Origin: Tillandsia leiboldiana
Lineage: Eukaryota > Streptophyta > Magnoliopsida > Poales > Bromeliaceae
Assembly (NCBI GenBank): GCA_029204045.2
Contig: CM055061.1
Location: forward strand, 46,462,977-46,526,976
Direction of reading: 5' to 3'
Length of the DNA stretch: 64,000 nucleotides
Under the pieces are notes generated by a model, which was not told the origin of the DNA, made no database searches, and saw only the letters and a program-made list of their open reading frames with translations. This document shows, piece by piece, positions 37,956 through 46,737 of the stretch (within the stretch, counting starts at the first letter, position 1; each line of letters begins with the position of its first letter). A program made the position numbers and the translations under genes.

Positions 37956-38023
37956 CAAGCTTCGCAGGGTCGCCTGCGTCTGTTCTTGTTTGATAGGACA
38001 AAGGCACTGCTCTGCGAGGTTTG
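37956..38023 (+). other. Foldback module, copy E2-a in the 3' LTR
   Basis: It is the same as 32227-32294 by LTR duplication; the loop is at 37981-37996. Confidence 0.8.
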
Positions 38024-38274
38024 AACCCAAAAACCTGTTTTAATAATTTTGCTTAAAACTGTATGTGTTTGGACAGTATGATTTGGTCTATAGTTGCTAA
38101 ACCTGGTTCTATTTCATAATGGCTGTTGATTATATTCCGCATTGCCTTCGTGATTGGCTGGTGTTATATCCTGATCTATGAGATTATTGATCATATTCCG
38201 CATTGCATTCGTGATTGGTTGTTGTTCACCAATTATGCTGCTAGATACATGATTTTATTAAATAAATATTTTTA

Positions 38275-38344
38275 CCGAAATTCGTAGGGTCGCCGGAGTC
38301 TGTTCTTGTTTGATAGGACAAAGGCAACGCTCTGCGAGGTTTGG
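38275..38344 (+). other. Foldback module, copy E2-b in the 3' LTR
   Basis: It is the LTR duplicate of 32546-32615 with one stem mismatch at 38280; the loop is at 38301-38316. Confidence 0.78.
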
Positions 38345-39450
38345 ATCTAAAATATGTTTGTAAATTAATTTTCTCAAAAACATGTGTTTAGTCTGCATGA
38401 TTGGTTAGTCTGCATGATTGGTATTCAGTTGCTTCCAGATCTTACGATTCGATTCCTGGATATTGTTATACCTGAATGTCAGCACTTCTGATTATTTTGA
38501 TCCATGATTCATTGTTGCTGTTGATTGATCCTGCATTTGAGTTGAGATTTGTTGTTGATCTTGCATTGAGTTGAGATGTTGTTATCATATTATTGTTGCA
38601 TCCCAGAGGGGATTGTTCTGGCTTTTTGCCGATAACCGGTCTGTGGACCGTGAGCTTGAGCATTCGCATTGATCGCCCGCACCGCTGTACTTCACGAACA
38701 TATCCGAGGTCGCTCCTCGTGCGCTTTGTTCTTTACCGGTAAAGTGGTTTGTTGAAAGACCCGTGACTCCCAAGGGGAGAATGTCAGCTAGGTTGGTGCT
38801 AGGTTGGGCAATTTCCCTGAGGTCTTGATGACCAATATGGTGGCTTCTGATTGGGTAACTTGTTATTTCAGTTGTTGATGCATATGTTGCCTGTTCAGCC
38901 TGCTTTTATCATAACTCATGATTTTTGCTATCCTCTAATTAGATACAGTTCCATGATTATATATCTGCATATCCTAACTGTGATCTCCATTATTATGTAT
39001 CTGCTTATCCTAATTGTAACCTCCGTGATGATATATCTGTTGATCTCTATGTGAGGACCCAGAAATTCCCACGTTTGGATTACTGTTGGATCTGCGACTT
39101 CTGGAGACCCCTGTTGGGTGTTAGAGGTGTTTGTGCGCATATTGGACCCAAGGATTGGACCCGGCATGAAAAAACGGATCAAGTTTGCTTTCCGGGAATT
39201 TTTGGTAAATTTTAGAAGTGGAATTTGGCAAATCGGACTTCGTATTTGGATTCAGCTCGCGAAAACGGTCAAGATGGACTATTTACTTGTATTTTTCGGA
39301 GCCCGGATGACCCGGCACGAATTTCGAGGTGATTTGGTACTGTTCCGGCCGCCGGAGGGGCGCCGGCGGCGGCGGCGGGCGGCGGAGCGCGGCGGCTGGC
39401 GGCGGCGGAGGCGCGCGGTCCACCGCGGAGGCGTGCACCTGGGGGCTGGC

Positions 39451-39755
39451 CACGTGGCGGCTCCCGGTTGGCGGGCGCAGTGGGCGCGGTCCGCGGGATT
39501 GGCGCGGGTGCACGGTGGACCGGGACTGGACACGTGGCAGATCGGGGTTGGCGCGGCGTTGTGCGCGCGGTCCATGGTGCGGGGAGCTGGTACCTCGGGC
39601 CGCGTGCCCGACAGGCACGCGTGGGCGCACGTGGGGCGGCGTGGGCGCGTTGACCCGAGGCTCCCGGTGTGGACGCCACGTGTCGTCGCGGGGTTCGGCC
39701 ACGTGGCGCATGGCTGTTGGCCCAAACAGCTGTTTGCTGTTTGGGTGTACACGTG
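39451..39755 (+). promoter_or_regulatory. G-box array in the B LTR promoter
   Basis: CACGTG occurs at 39451, 39531, 39628, 39677, 39700 and 39750, mostly as CACGTGGC or CACGTGTC. In plants these are binding sites for bZIP factors of the abscisic-acid pathway and for bHLH factors. The array lies 120-430 bases upstream of the TATA box. Confidence 0.65.
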
Positions 39756-39781
39756 GCGGCCTGGGGATTTTCCGGGCGTGA

Positions 39782-39808
39782 ACAGTAACGGGCCGGGCCC
39801 GTTACTGT
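39782..39808. other. 27-base inverted repeat upstream of the TATA box in B
   Basis: Two perfect 12-base arms (ACAGTAACGGGC and its complement) are separated by CGG. The C LTRs keep the outer ACAGTAA/TTACTGT arms with a two-base spacer. Confidence 0.85.
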
Positions 39809-39878
39809 AGCAGCCCGGAAGTACCGGGCGCCCGAAACTTTGGGCCAAAAGCCAAAAGGTGGATTTTCGGGCTGGGCC

Positions 39879-39887
39879 TATAAATAG
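39879..39887 (+). promoter_or_regulatory. TATA box of the B LTR
   Basis: TATAAATAG sits in GGGCCTATAAATAGCTGG just after the GC-rich block, an excellent match to the plant TATA consensus. Confidence 0.75.
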
Positions 39888-41346
39888 CTGGCTTGCTTGG
39901 GCTTTTTGCCCCCTTTCCCGAGCTCCCCTGCCCATGGCCCCTTTAGCAAAGTTGGAGATCTTCATCGTGCGCATCTTCTGGCAGAGGCCCGGATTTTTTG
40001 GAAGCCGCGGCGTCGACGACTTCGGCATCGGAACGCAGTGTGGCGATCTTTCATCGGAGGCCCGTTATCGTCGCAGTTCGATCTGAGATGTCCACAGAGC
40101 TACTCCTTCGGTATTTTTGGACGATTTTTGCGGCGTTGGAATCACGAGAGGTACGTCTTCGACTTTCGTGTTGATCATCTTGCTGGATTCAGAGTTTATG
40201 ACACGGTTTTCGAGGCATTTCTAAGCCGCTGTTTTCTGGTGGAGTTTTTGGACAGCGGCCCCTTGCCGGAATTTTATCTCCTCAACTGGACATCGGATCG
40301 AGACGAGCCTATACACTTTTTGGATCTACTCGTCACGAGGATTATCATCGTATTTTTTGGGATGTTATGAGGCTTGCCCGAAGGTATACTGTTTCCCCTC
40401 TTACTGTGCAGAGTTTTACAGTTGTGTGGTTGTGAGTGTTTGCGCACCTGTACTGTAGAATTTGTAACTCGGCCTACGGGGCTCGGATTTGGACGTGCAG
40501 GGTACCGTTTCGAAGATATCGACACGAGGATCGCTGTGATATTTTTATTGGATTTTTCTGGCCATTTTCAGCAGGTGAAAAGGGACATCTTTGGGACTGA
40601 AATTCTGTGTATGTTTTTATGGACAGTTTTGGACTTGATGTGTATTTGTGGACTTTGTGTTGTACCCAGGAGGGTTACGAGTGTTGCTGGATCTTTTGGA
40701 GTAGGAGATTTGGATTTCCTGGTATTTTCAGCTGTACGACCCTGGACAGTTGTGCACCTTCAGGTGGGTGGCTTGCTTTCAAGATCTATGGACTGTGCTC
40801 TAATTCTATTGCTATAGAATCATGCATGATAGTGATTGGACTTGGGTAGCATGTTAGAGTGTAGGAATTGTTGATCCTTGTTTTATCTGTCGATCTTGTG
40901 ATCTCTTGCTTCCTACTATCATGTTAAATATTTGTTATATTGGAACCTGACCTAGCACCCCCGTCATATGTTGCATGTGTAACCAGACCAGTAGAAAACC
41001 CTCACTTGGGCTAGGGTTATTTATGTTTAGACATCCACACTTTATGTCGCATTCCTGGACTTAGTGTTATCCTCGCCCGGGTAGTGGCCGAGCGGTCGGG
41101 ACTTCTCTTTAGTGTGGGATGCATTTGCACTCGTGCTTGGGAGCAGAGTGGAGTCTGGTAGATGTGGTGGTTCGCTTGTCTGTATCGGGAACCGTTTGGG
41201 GTAACGGTGGACCCCGAGAGATCTTGTTTTCCCCTGTTTGGGTCGTCGCCACTGTGTTAGTGGCAGTAGTGTACTAGTGTTAGCCGGACCTAGAACCCAG
41301 AACCCTTTTCGACATATACATGATTTTAGTCTACCAATGTTTTCTT

Positions 41347-41417
41347 CCAAACATCGAAGGGCCGCTGGAGTCTGTTCTTGTTTGATTGGACAAAGGCATC
41401 AGCCCTTCGGGGTTTGG
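41347..41417 (+). other. Foldback module, copy B-a
   Basis: The outer stem has 15 of 16 pairs (41347-41362 with 41402-41417), including CGAAGGGC/GCCCTTCG. Inner stems are GCT/GGC and GTC/GAC; the loop TGTTCTTGTTTGATTG is at 41373-41388. Confidence 0.82.
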
Positions 41418-41584
41418 GTAAAACACTTGTTTTCTAACTGTTTTCTAAAAAAGAACTAAAATCATTAAATATGGATTTCTTCCAGATCAAATTAGTTTTC
41501 AATAACAAATGTCACCTTTTTCCTGTAAATCTCCCCACTCGAAAGGATTCGAGTGGTCTGGGTTCTAGGGGTCGTTCCTCTGTC

Positions 41585-41669
41585 GGGACGAAAGCCACGG
41601 GGGCCGAGCCTGGAACCTGTTCTTGTTTGATAGGGTTGTAGGGGTAGGTCTCCCGGGACTTTCGGGCCC
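41585..41669 (+). other. Foldback module, copy B-b
   Basis: Stems GGG/CCC and CGAAAG/CTTTCG (41585-41594 with 41659-41669) enclose AACC/GGTT (41614-41617 with 41634-41637) and the loop at 41618-41633. The innermost stem differs completely from GTC/GAC in other copies yet still pairs. Confidence 0.78.
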
Positions 41670-41717
41670 TGTTGGTGTCTTCTGCGAGTTGTACTGTGAT
41701 TATTGCTTTCCCGAACT

Positions 41718-41811
41718 ATAAGGGATCGGAAACTTCGATAGTCGGAGCCTAGAGTCTGTTCTTGTTTGATAGGGTTCTTAGCACCGGTCTATCGGGTTTC
41801 CGAACCCTTAT
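41718..41811 (+). other. Foldback module, copy B-c
   Basis: A long stem of about 20 pairs contains ATAAGGG/CCCTTAT, CGGAAAC/GTTTCCG and CGATAG/CTATCG with small mismatches. The inner stem AGAGTC/GGTTCT pairs with two G-T pairs; the loop is at 41757-41772. Confidence 0.82.
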
Positions 41812-42821
41812 GGTGTCGGTCTTTCTGGAGAGTTTAGTGTTCTGTTGTGGGAGCCGTCTGGTGAACGGTGGCCCCAGCGGTGTGACTTCCAGCTTGTGGT
41901 TGAGAGTTGGTGTTGTTGGTCGATCTTGTTGATCGTGGTTTGGACTATAGCCTGCATGAGCCATATTTGAGCTCGACAGAGATACGCGGATACTTTCCTC
42001 GGTGGGGTCGCTCCCCTCGAGAGCCACTCCGAGTTGGGCCTGTTACTTGCTATCGCGACTTGTCGACGCCGTCCCTCTGACTGGCCCAGTTAGCGGCAGT
42101 CACGGACACCCTACGGTAGACCCGTCCTGTTGAGGATATGCGGCAGTAGGTGGGCGCAGGTTTGACTGGACCCTTTGAGGCAGTCAGTTTAGATTTGGTG
42201 AGTTTACTGTGTGTGTTAGTAGATGCATCATGTTTCATCTGTTCCTTTTCTTGAGCATCTAGATAGAGGCATAGTAGCTGTAGAGTTACTTTTCCAGCCC
42301 TTTCATTTCAGTTTTATATTGTTACTTTATGCCTCTAGTAGACTTAGTGGGCAGTCCGTTGGGCTTGTTGGCGGCACCCACTGAGAACTACTTGGGACGT
42401 AGTTCTCACACCCGTCGTGGTGTATTTTCCCACAGGACTTCTACTCCTGTTCCTGCTGCTCCTGTTGCTGCTTCTTCTGATCGTGGTGAGGGAGTCGCGA
42501 GCTAGATCCCTACCAGTCGTCGTCCAGAGAGTAGATGTACCCTTTTTTATTTGAGAGTTTCTTGTTGAGAGACCTTGTAGTGAGGTATAGAGTTGTACTT
42601 TTCTTCTTCTGAGTTGAGTGACTTGTACTTTGGTGAGGACTTTGTACTAATTTATTTTATTTCTAGTGGTTTATTTTCAGCTCTATCTGGGTAGTTTAGT
42701 ATCTATCTTTTGCAGTTTGACGCTTCGTCTATACGGGGTTCACCGGGGGGGCACCGTATGGGCGGCGGATCTGTTAGCGAGCCCGGGTCGCAGTTTCGAC
42801 GCCGGGCGTGACAGATTAGAG

Positions 42822-42834
42822 TGGTATCAGAGCC
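42822..42834 (+). other. Primer-binding site of element B
   Basis: TGGTATCAGAGCC lies 8 bases after the LTR end, giving plus orientation. Confidence 0.92.
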
Positions 42835-45020
42835 TAGGTTGTAGGTCATATTGGACTTAGAAACCCTAGGCTTGTGGTTGGACATTAGGATGACTACGTG
42901 AGAGTCGTGACTGTTAGCGAGAGTCCTGATTGAGTTTCATACCTCTCCCAAGGGATGGGATGAGTGATTGGCATGTTTATTTTCCTAAGCGATTATGTTG
43001 GCTGCAGACAACATAATGCTGTGGAATTGATAACATGTCTTAGACTTTCGCTGGATTGGGTCGTATGGTTGTTGTGTCCTGATGTTTGTTATTGTGCAGT
43101 GGACTACGATGCCCCTGAGATGTCGTGTAGCGAAGAGGGCACATTCCGCATCTGATTAGTAACCCGAGCAGCGGGAGGCAGAGCTATCAGAGCAGAGCGA
43201 GACCCAAGAGTTATGGATCCAGATGGCACAGATGTCGGAGGCTGTCCGATGCCAGAAGGAGGCCATGGAACGTTCGATGCGCTTGTTGGAGCAGAGAGCA
43301 CAGCTAGTTGCAGTACCGCTTGAGTGTCCTCCAGTACTCTCTTCCTATGCGGTGGTATTTTCAGTTGTACCAGTGGCGCCGACAGAGCGAGCAGCCCCCT
43401 CCGTGCCGACGAGCAGTGCCGAGGCACCGAGGCAGGGTGGATAGTGGATAGTAGCTGAGCTTCGGGACGTCATTGATCGATGGAGCCAGTCCCGGCAGTC
43501 TGAACCATCCCGATTCATAGGTTTGAGTTGGAGCCTTTGTAGGCAGAATTGGGGTTGGTGGTGATGGAGAGACTATCTGAGAGCCTCCCTGTGCTAGGGA
43601 GTTTATACAGTTGTTGAACTGCACGCTCCAGTTTCGAGGGACGAGGCGCATAGGATATGTTTGACTGGGAATGGTTTGCGCCAGGATACCTTTCAGTTTA
43701 GTTGTCCCTCCGTTTTGGATTATTGACGCTTCGATAGAATAGGCGTGGTGTGTGGAGCGTGGCGCTGCAGTTCCTTGGGATAGGGATCTGCCACCAGAGG
43801 CGAGTTCTGGATTTTGGTGCTTCGCGCCGAGTGATGGAGGACAGATCGGACGGCAGAGACATTTCTGATTTCTTTTCCTGGATAACGGGTCCCCGAGATG
43901 CCAGAGTTTGGGCGGTCCCGATAGCAGCATCAGCATCTACGTCAGAGTGGCGCGGCGGTAGCATGGATTGGCTATCTGCGGAGGACCGCATTTGTCACCC
44001 TTGTGTGAGTAGAGGCGGAGGTCGTGCTCCCATATGGATGGTCTTGATTTTCAGGCAAACTGAGCGATGACCACTTTCATCGAGCGGATGAATTTGTGCC
44101 GCCCGGCTGGAGGGCGCCACAGCAGCAGATTGGGTTGTCACCGGCACGATTTCTTTACAGCAGTCTGAGATAGAGTGTTTTTGGTTTTCCTGTCTGGACT
44201 GGAGGTAGAGTTGTTACCACGTGCACTAGAGGTACAGGTTCCTGTTGGTATTGTGCACTTGGGGAAGCCTTATGGATTATGTCTTGTGCTGTTGAGACTT
44301 GGAATTTTACCGGCAAGTTGACGGTTTTTGGTTGGGTGCTACCTGTTGAGCGTAGGTGACGTTTAGGACTAGAGTTGTGTTCCTAGGGGTCACGGTTAGA
44401 TCGTAGCTTCTGTTTTGTAGCCACAGCAGGAACGGCTTCAACACTTCTCTCCCTTTTCTCGCCTTGTACTGAAATTTCCGAACATGACGAGAGCTTCGAA
44501 AGACTGCTCCAGAAATGGAGACGGTGCCCGAACCTGTTCTTGTTTGATTGGGGCGAAGGCACTGGTCTTTCGGAATTTTCAGACTTTTCGTTAATTTCAG
44601 CTGTTTTTATAAACAGAGAGTTAGGGTTGACGACTTTCCTGCTGGTGGGGCCCTTACCTTTTCTTGTTGGGTTGTGGTGACGTTCTTCGTGTAGTTTGGA
44701 CGAGTAGATTCGGTTAATCTTCCTTGTCCCCAGCTTTTTGGAGTTCCTGAGGTTTTCTGCGTCTCAGCTCGGAGGTGTTTTGCGTTGGACCCCTCGCCCG
44801 TGATTGACTCGCTCTAGTTGAGATTTGTGGGTGTGGGAGTACGAGGGACGCCCGTTGCGAATTCTGGCTCGTGTGATGAGAGAATTGCGCAACCGGCCAT
44901 GCCGCGTACTGATTATTATTTTGTTGAGGAGCAATCACGGGGAGTGAGTAGCGACTGAGGAGTTGGAGACTGTGTTGTTGGATGCTTACCCTTGGCGTTG
45001 AACTCCCTTTGAGCCGTGTT
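42835..45020 (+). pseudogene. Interior of element B with a gag N-terminal remnant
   Basis: The best coding trace is 43195-43441: ETQELWIQMAQMSEAVRCQKEAMERSM and a leucine-rich coiled-coil-like stretch, ending in TAG at 43439-43441. This looks like the N-terminal part of a gypsy gag and matches a minus-strand trace in element A. No reverse transcriptase, RNase H or integrase can be read. At 2.24 kb the interior is too short for pol. A fourth foldback module of B lies at 44497-44572. Confidence 0.6.
44497..44572 (+). other. Foldback module, copy B-d (interior)
   Basis: Stems CGAAAGAC/GTCTTTCG (44497-44504 with 44565-44572) and GTGCC/GGCAC surround the loop TGTTCTTGTTTGATTG (44535-44550). An extra small hairpin (CTCC/GGAG, 44507-44520) sits on the 5' side. 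Confidence 0.75.
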
Positions 45021-45021
45021 T

Positions 45022-45057
45022 GTTTCGAGGACGAAACTTTCTTTTAGTGGGGGAGGA
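45022..45057 (+). other. Foldback and polypurine tract of element B
   Basis: GTTTCG-AGGA-CGAAAC (45022-45037) is followed by TTTTAGTGGGGGAGGA and the LTR start TGTGAGG. Confidence 0.87.
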
Positions 45058-45279
45058 TGTGAGGACCCGGAAATTCCCACGTTTGGATTACTGTTGGATC
45101 TGCGGCTTCTGGAGACCCCTGTTGGTGTTAGAGGTGTTTGTGCGCATATTGGACCCAAGGATTGGACCCGGCATGAAAAAACGGATCAAGTTTGCTTTCC
45201 GGAATTTTGGTAAATTTTAGAAGTGGAATTTGGCAAATCGGACTTCGGATTTGGATTCAGCGCGCGGAACGGTCAAGAA
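45058..45279 (+). repeat. 3' LTR of element B, first 222 bases
   Basis: It matches 39050 onward with several single-base and homopolymer-length differences, then runs into the N block. About 3.5 kb of this LTR should follow but is not in the assembly. Confidence 0.92.
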
Positions 45280-45379
45280 NNNNNNNNNNNNNNNNNNNNN
45301 NNNNNNNNNNNNNNNNNNNNNNNNNNNNNNNNNNNNNNNNNNNNNNNNNNNNNNNNNNNNNNNNNNNNNNNNNNNNNNN
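45280..45379. other. Scaffold gap of exactly 100 N
   Basis: A run of exactly 100 N is the usual placeholder for a gap of unknown size. Frames crossing it are artefacts. Confidence 0.97.
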
Positions 45380-46359
45380 AAAACTGGACAAATTGGATGT
45401 TCAGCAATTAGATCAGGATCAGAATTCCGATCAGAGATCAGAATTCGATCCGGACAGAATTCCGATCGGATCACGAACCTTGTTTTTTCAGGAATTGCTG
45501 AAAAAAGACGACGATCAGGATCGCCCATAAATCTGATCCGGATGTCGTGCGGGAAAGTTCTGTGAGGCAGAGACAGTTTTGATGCTTATATCTCTGTGTC
45601 AAAGGTTCTAAACGATAAATAGACATTTAGGTTTTCTCAAGAACGCTGTGTTCTCTACCGATCAATTTATAAAACACTGAGAGCAACCCAGAGGCTAGGT
45701 TTCATCGTTCTTCTTTATAGCCTCTTTAGTCAATTCGATGGTTCTTTCAAGAACATATCTTTGGTCGAATTGATCTAATCTTTGCTTAGAGATTTCTTCT
45801 ACGGTTCTTCATTGATAATCTAAGCAAAGGATCACCATCGAAGTCAATATTCTTATCGACTGAGTTTGCGTCGTGGATTCGACGTGGCATCGTGGATTCG
45901 GTGTGCTAAAGGCGTTTCGTGGATTCGAAGCGTGCGTTCGTGGATTCGAACGTGAGCAGTGGACGGGCAAAACGGTGGAGCGCGAGGTCCAAGAAATTGA
46001 AGGAGGGGTTAAATCCGTGGAGACGGTAATCACCTTGTTATTCTTCTTTCTTAGGATTGTTATTGCGCGGGATATCCAACCGGTCAGCGCAAGGTCCGAA
46101 GAAGCTGAAGGAGGGGTTGAGTCCGTGGAGTCGGTAATCACCTTGTTATTCTTCTATTCTTAGTGGATTGTTATTGCGTGTTGGTCCCGTGGTTTTTCTC
46201 CTGGATTGGAGTTTCCACGTAAATCCGGTGTGCTGTTTTTATTTTCCGCATTGGTTTTATTTTGCACTGAGATTGAGTTTTTAAGTATTACACCTATTCA
46301 CCCCCCTCTAGTTGTTTGATAGTACCTATTTAGATCCTTGTGGACCTATAAAAACTACA
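45380..46359 (+). repeat. Copia LTR H, right part
   Basis: It shares with solo LTR G the GTGCGGGAAA block, the degenerate CGTGGATTCG repeats (45871-45950) and the terminal CACCTATTCACCCCCCTCTAG block (46285-46312). It ends ...AAACTACA, and TGGTATC at 46362 is the start of a primer site, so this is the 5' LTR of a truncated element. Its left part is lost in the gap. It includes a tandem duplication at 45985-46178. Confidence 0.82.
45985..46178 (+). repeat. Tandem duplication inside LTR H
   Basis: A unit starting AGGTCC at 45985 recurs at 46092 (period 107). Both copies contain GAAGGAGGGGTT and GGTAATCACCTTGTTATTCT. Confidence 0.85.
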
Positions 46360-46361
46360 CG

Positions 46362-46737
46362 TGGTATCGGCCCAAAAACCAACCGGCCAGCTAACTCCCA
46401 TGAGAGGATGCACACAAGGGTCCCAAAACCAGAGTAGTCGGGGAGACCACCGCTCGCCACGACGAAAACCACAAATCAGACACAACAAAACGATCGACCC
46501 ATCCAGCGAAAGTCTCAAGCATGTCAACCATTCCACAGCGTATGGTCTGCAGCCAACATAACTACTTAGGAGAAGTAACATGACAATCACTCATCCCATC
46601 CCTCGGGAGAGGTGTAAAACTCAATCCGGACTCTCGCTACTGAAAATCACGAATTCTAAGACGTCATCCGTATGTCCAACCACAGCCTAGGGTTCTAATC
46701 ACCATAGACACAACCTAGGCTCTGATACCACCTAATC
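46362..46737 (-). mobile_element. Element C, partial interior beyond the left LTR
   Basis: It matches 53855-54231 with many small insertions and deletions, including the primer site (46718-46730). It lies on the outer side of LTR C1, so C1 is flanked by interior sequence on both sides. The left edge is a fusion with the copia primer site of H. Confidence 0.85.

Larger units (their letters stand above)
28857..39049 (+). mobile_element. Gypsy element E2: 5.06 kb LTRs around a 673-bp interior
   Basis: 5' LTR 28857-33913, primer site 33921-33932, interior 33914-34586, polypurine tract 34574-34586, 3' LTR from 34587, cut at 39049 by element B. The interior has no coding capacity. LTRs differ by about 1-2% by eye. 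Because it keeps both priming sites and intact LTRs, it could have been copied in trans by an autonomous relative. Its LTR to interior ratio is extreme even against published large non-autonomous LTR elements (LARDs), whose interiors are usually several kilobases. Confidence 0.93.
34587..39049 (+). repeat. 3' LTR of E2, truncated by element B
   Basis: It matches 28857-33310 and stops in the middle of TCTCTATGTTGCC, where element B begins. The last 0.6 kb is missing. It carries second copies of the foldback modules (37956-38023 and 38275-38344); in the latter one stem base has changed (C to A at 38280) and breaks a pair. CTCTA at 39045-39049 would be the left target duplication of B. Confidence 0.92.
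39050..42813 (+). repeat. 5' LTR of gypsy element B (3.76 kb)
   Basis: It starts TGTGAGGACCCAG, ends GCCGGGCGTGACA, and is followed by the primer site. It is related to the LTRs of A and C in reverse. Regions in order: CpG-rich block with six CACGTG motifs (39451-39755), long palindrome (39782-39808), TATA box (39879-39887), then downstream sequence with three foldback modules (41347-41417, 41585-41669, 41718-41811). Long frames in the CpG-rich block (such as 39118-39810) are not genes. Confidence 0.93.

Noticed and set aside
39118..40028. Long Arg/Pro/Ala-rich frames on both strands of CpG-rich blocks (also 18524-19107, 25664-26213, 49753-50437, 57160-57911, 61719-62297)
   Set aside because: They overlap on several frames and strands, have no family resemblance, and coincide with the GC-rich promoter part of LTRs, where stop codons are rare by composition.
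41084..41105. tRNA-like A box (GTGGCCGAGCGGTC) in LTR B
   Set aside because: No convincing B box or acceptor and anticodon stems follow; the nearest GGTTCG has no matching partner.
32227..41811. CRISPR-like repeats
   Set aside because: The repeats are irregularly spaced, differ in their stems, lie in plant LTRs and have no uniform spacers or cas genes.
45192..45565. Frames reading through the N block
   Set aside because: They are artefacts of the gap.
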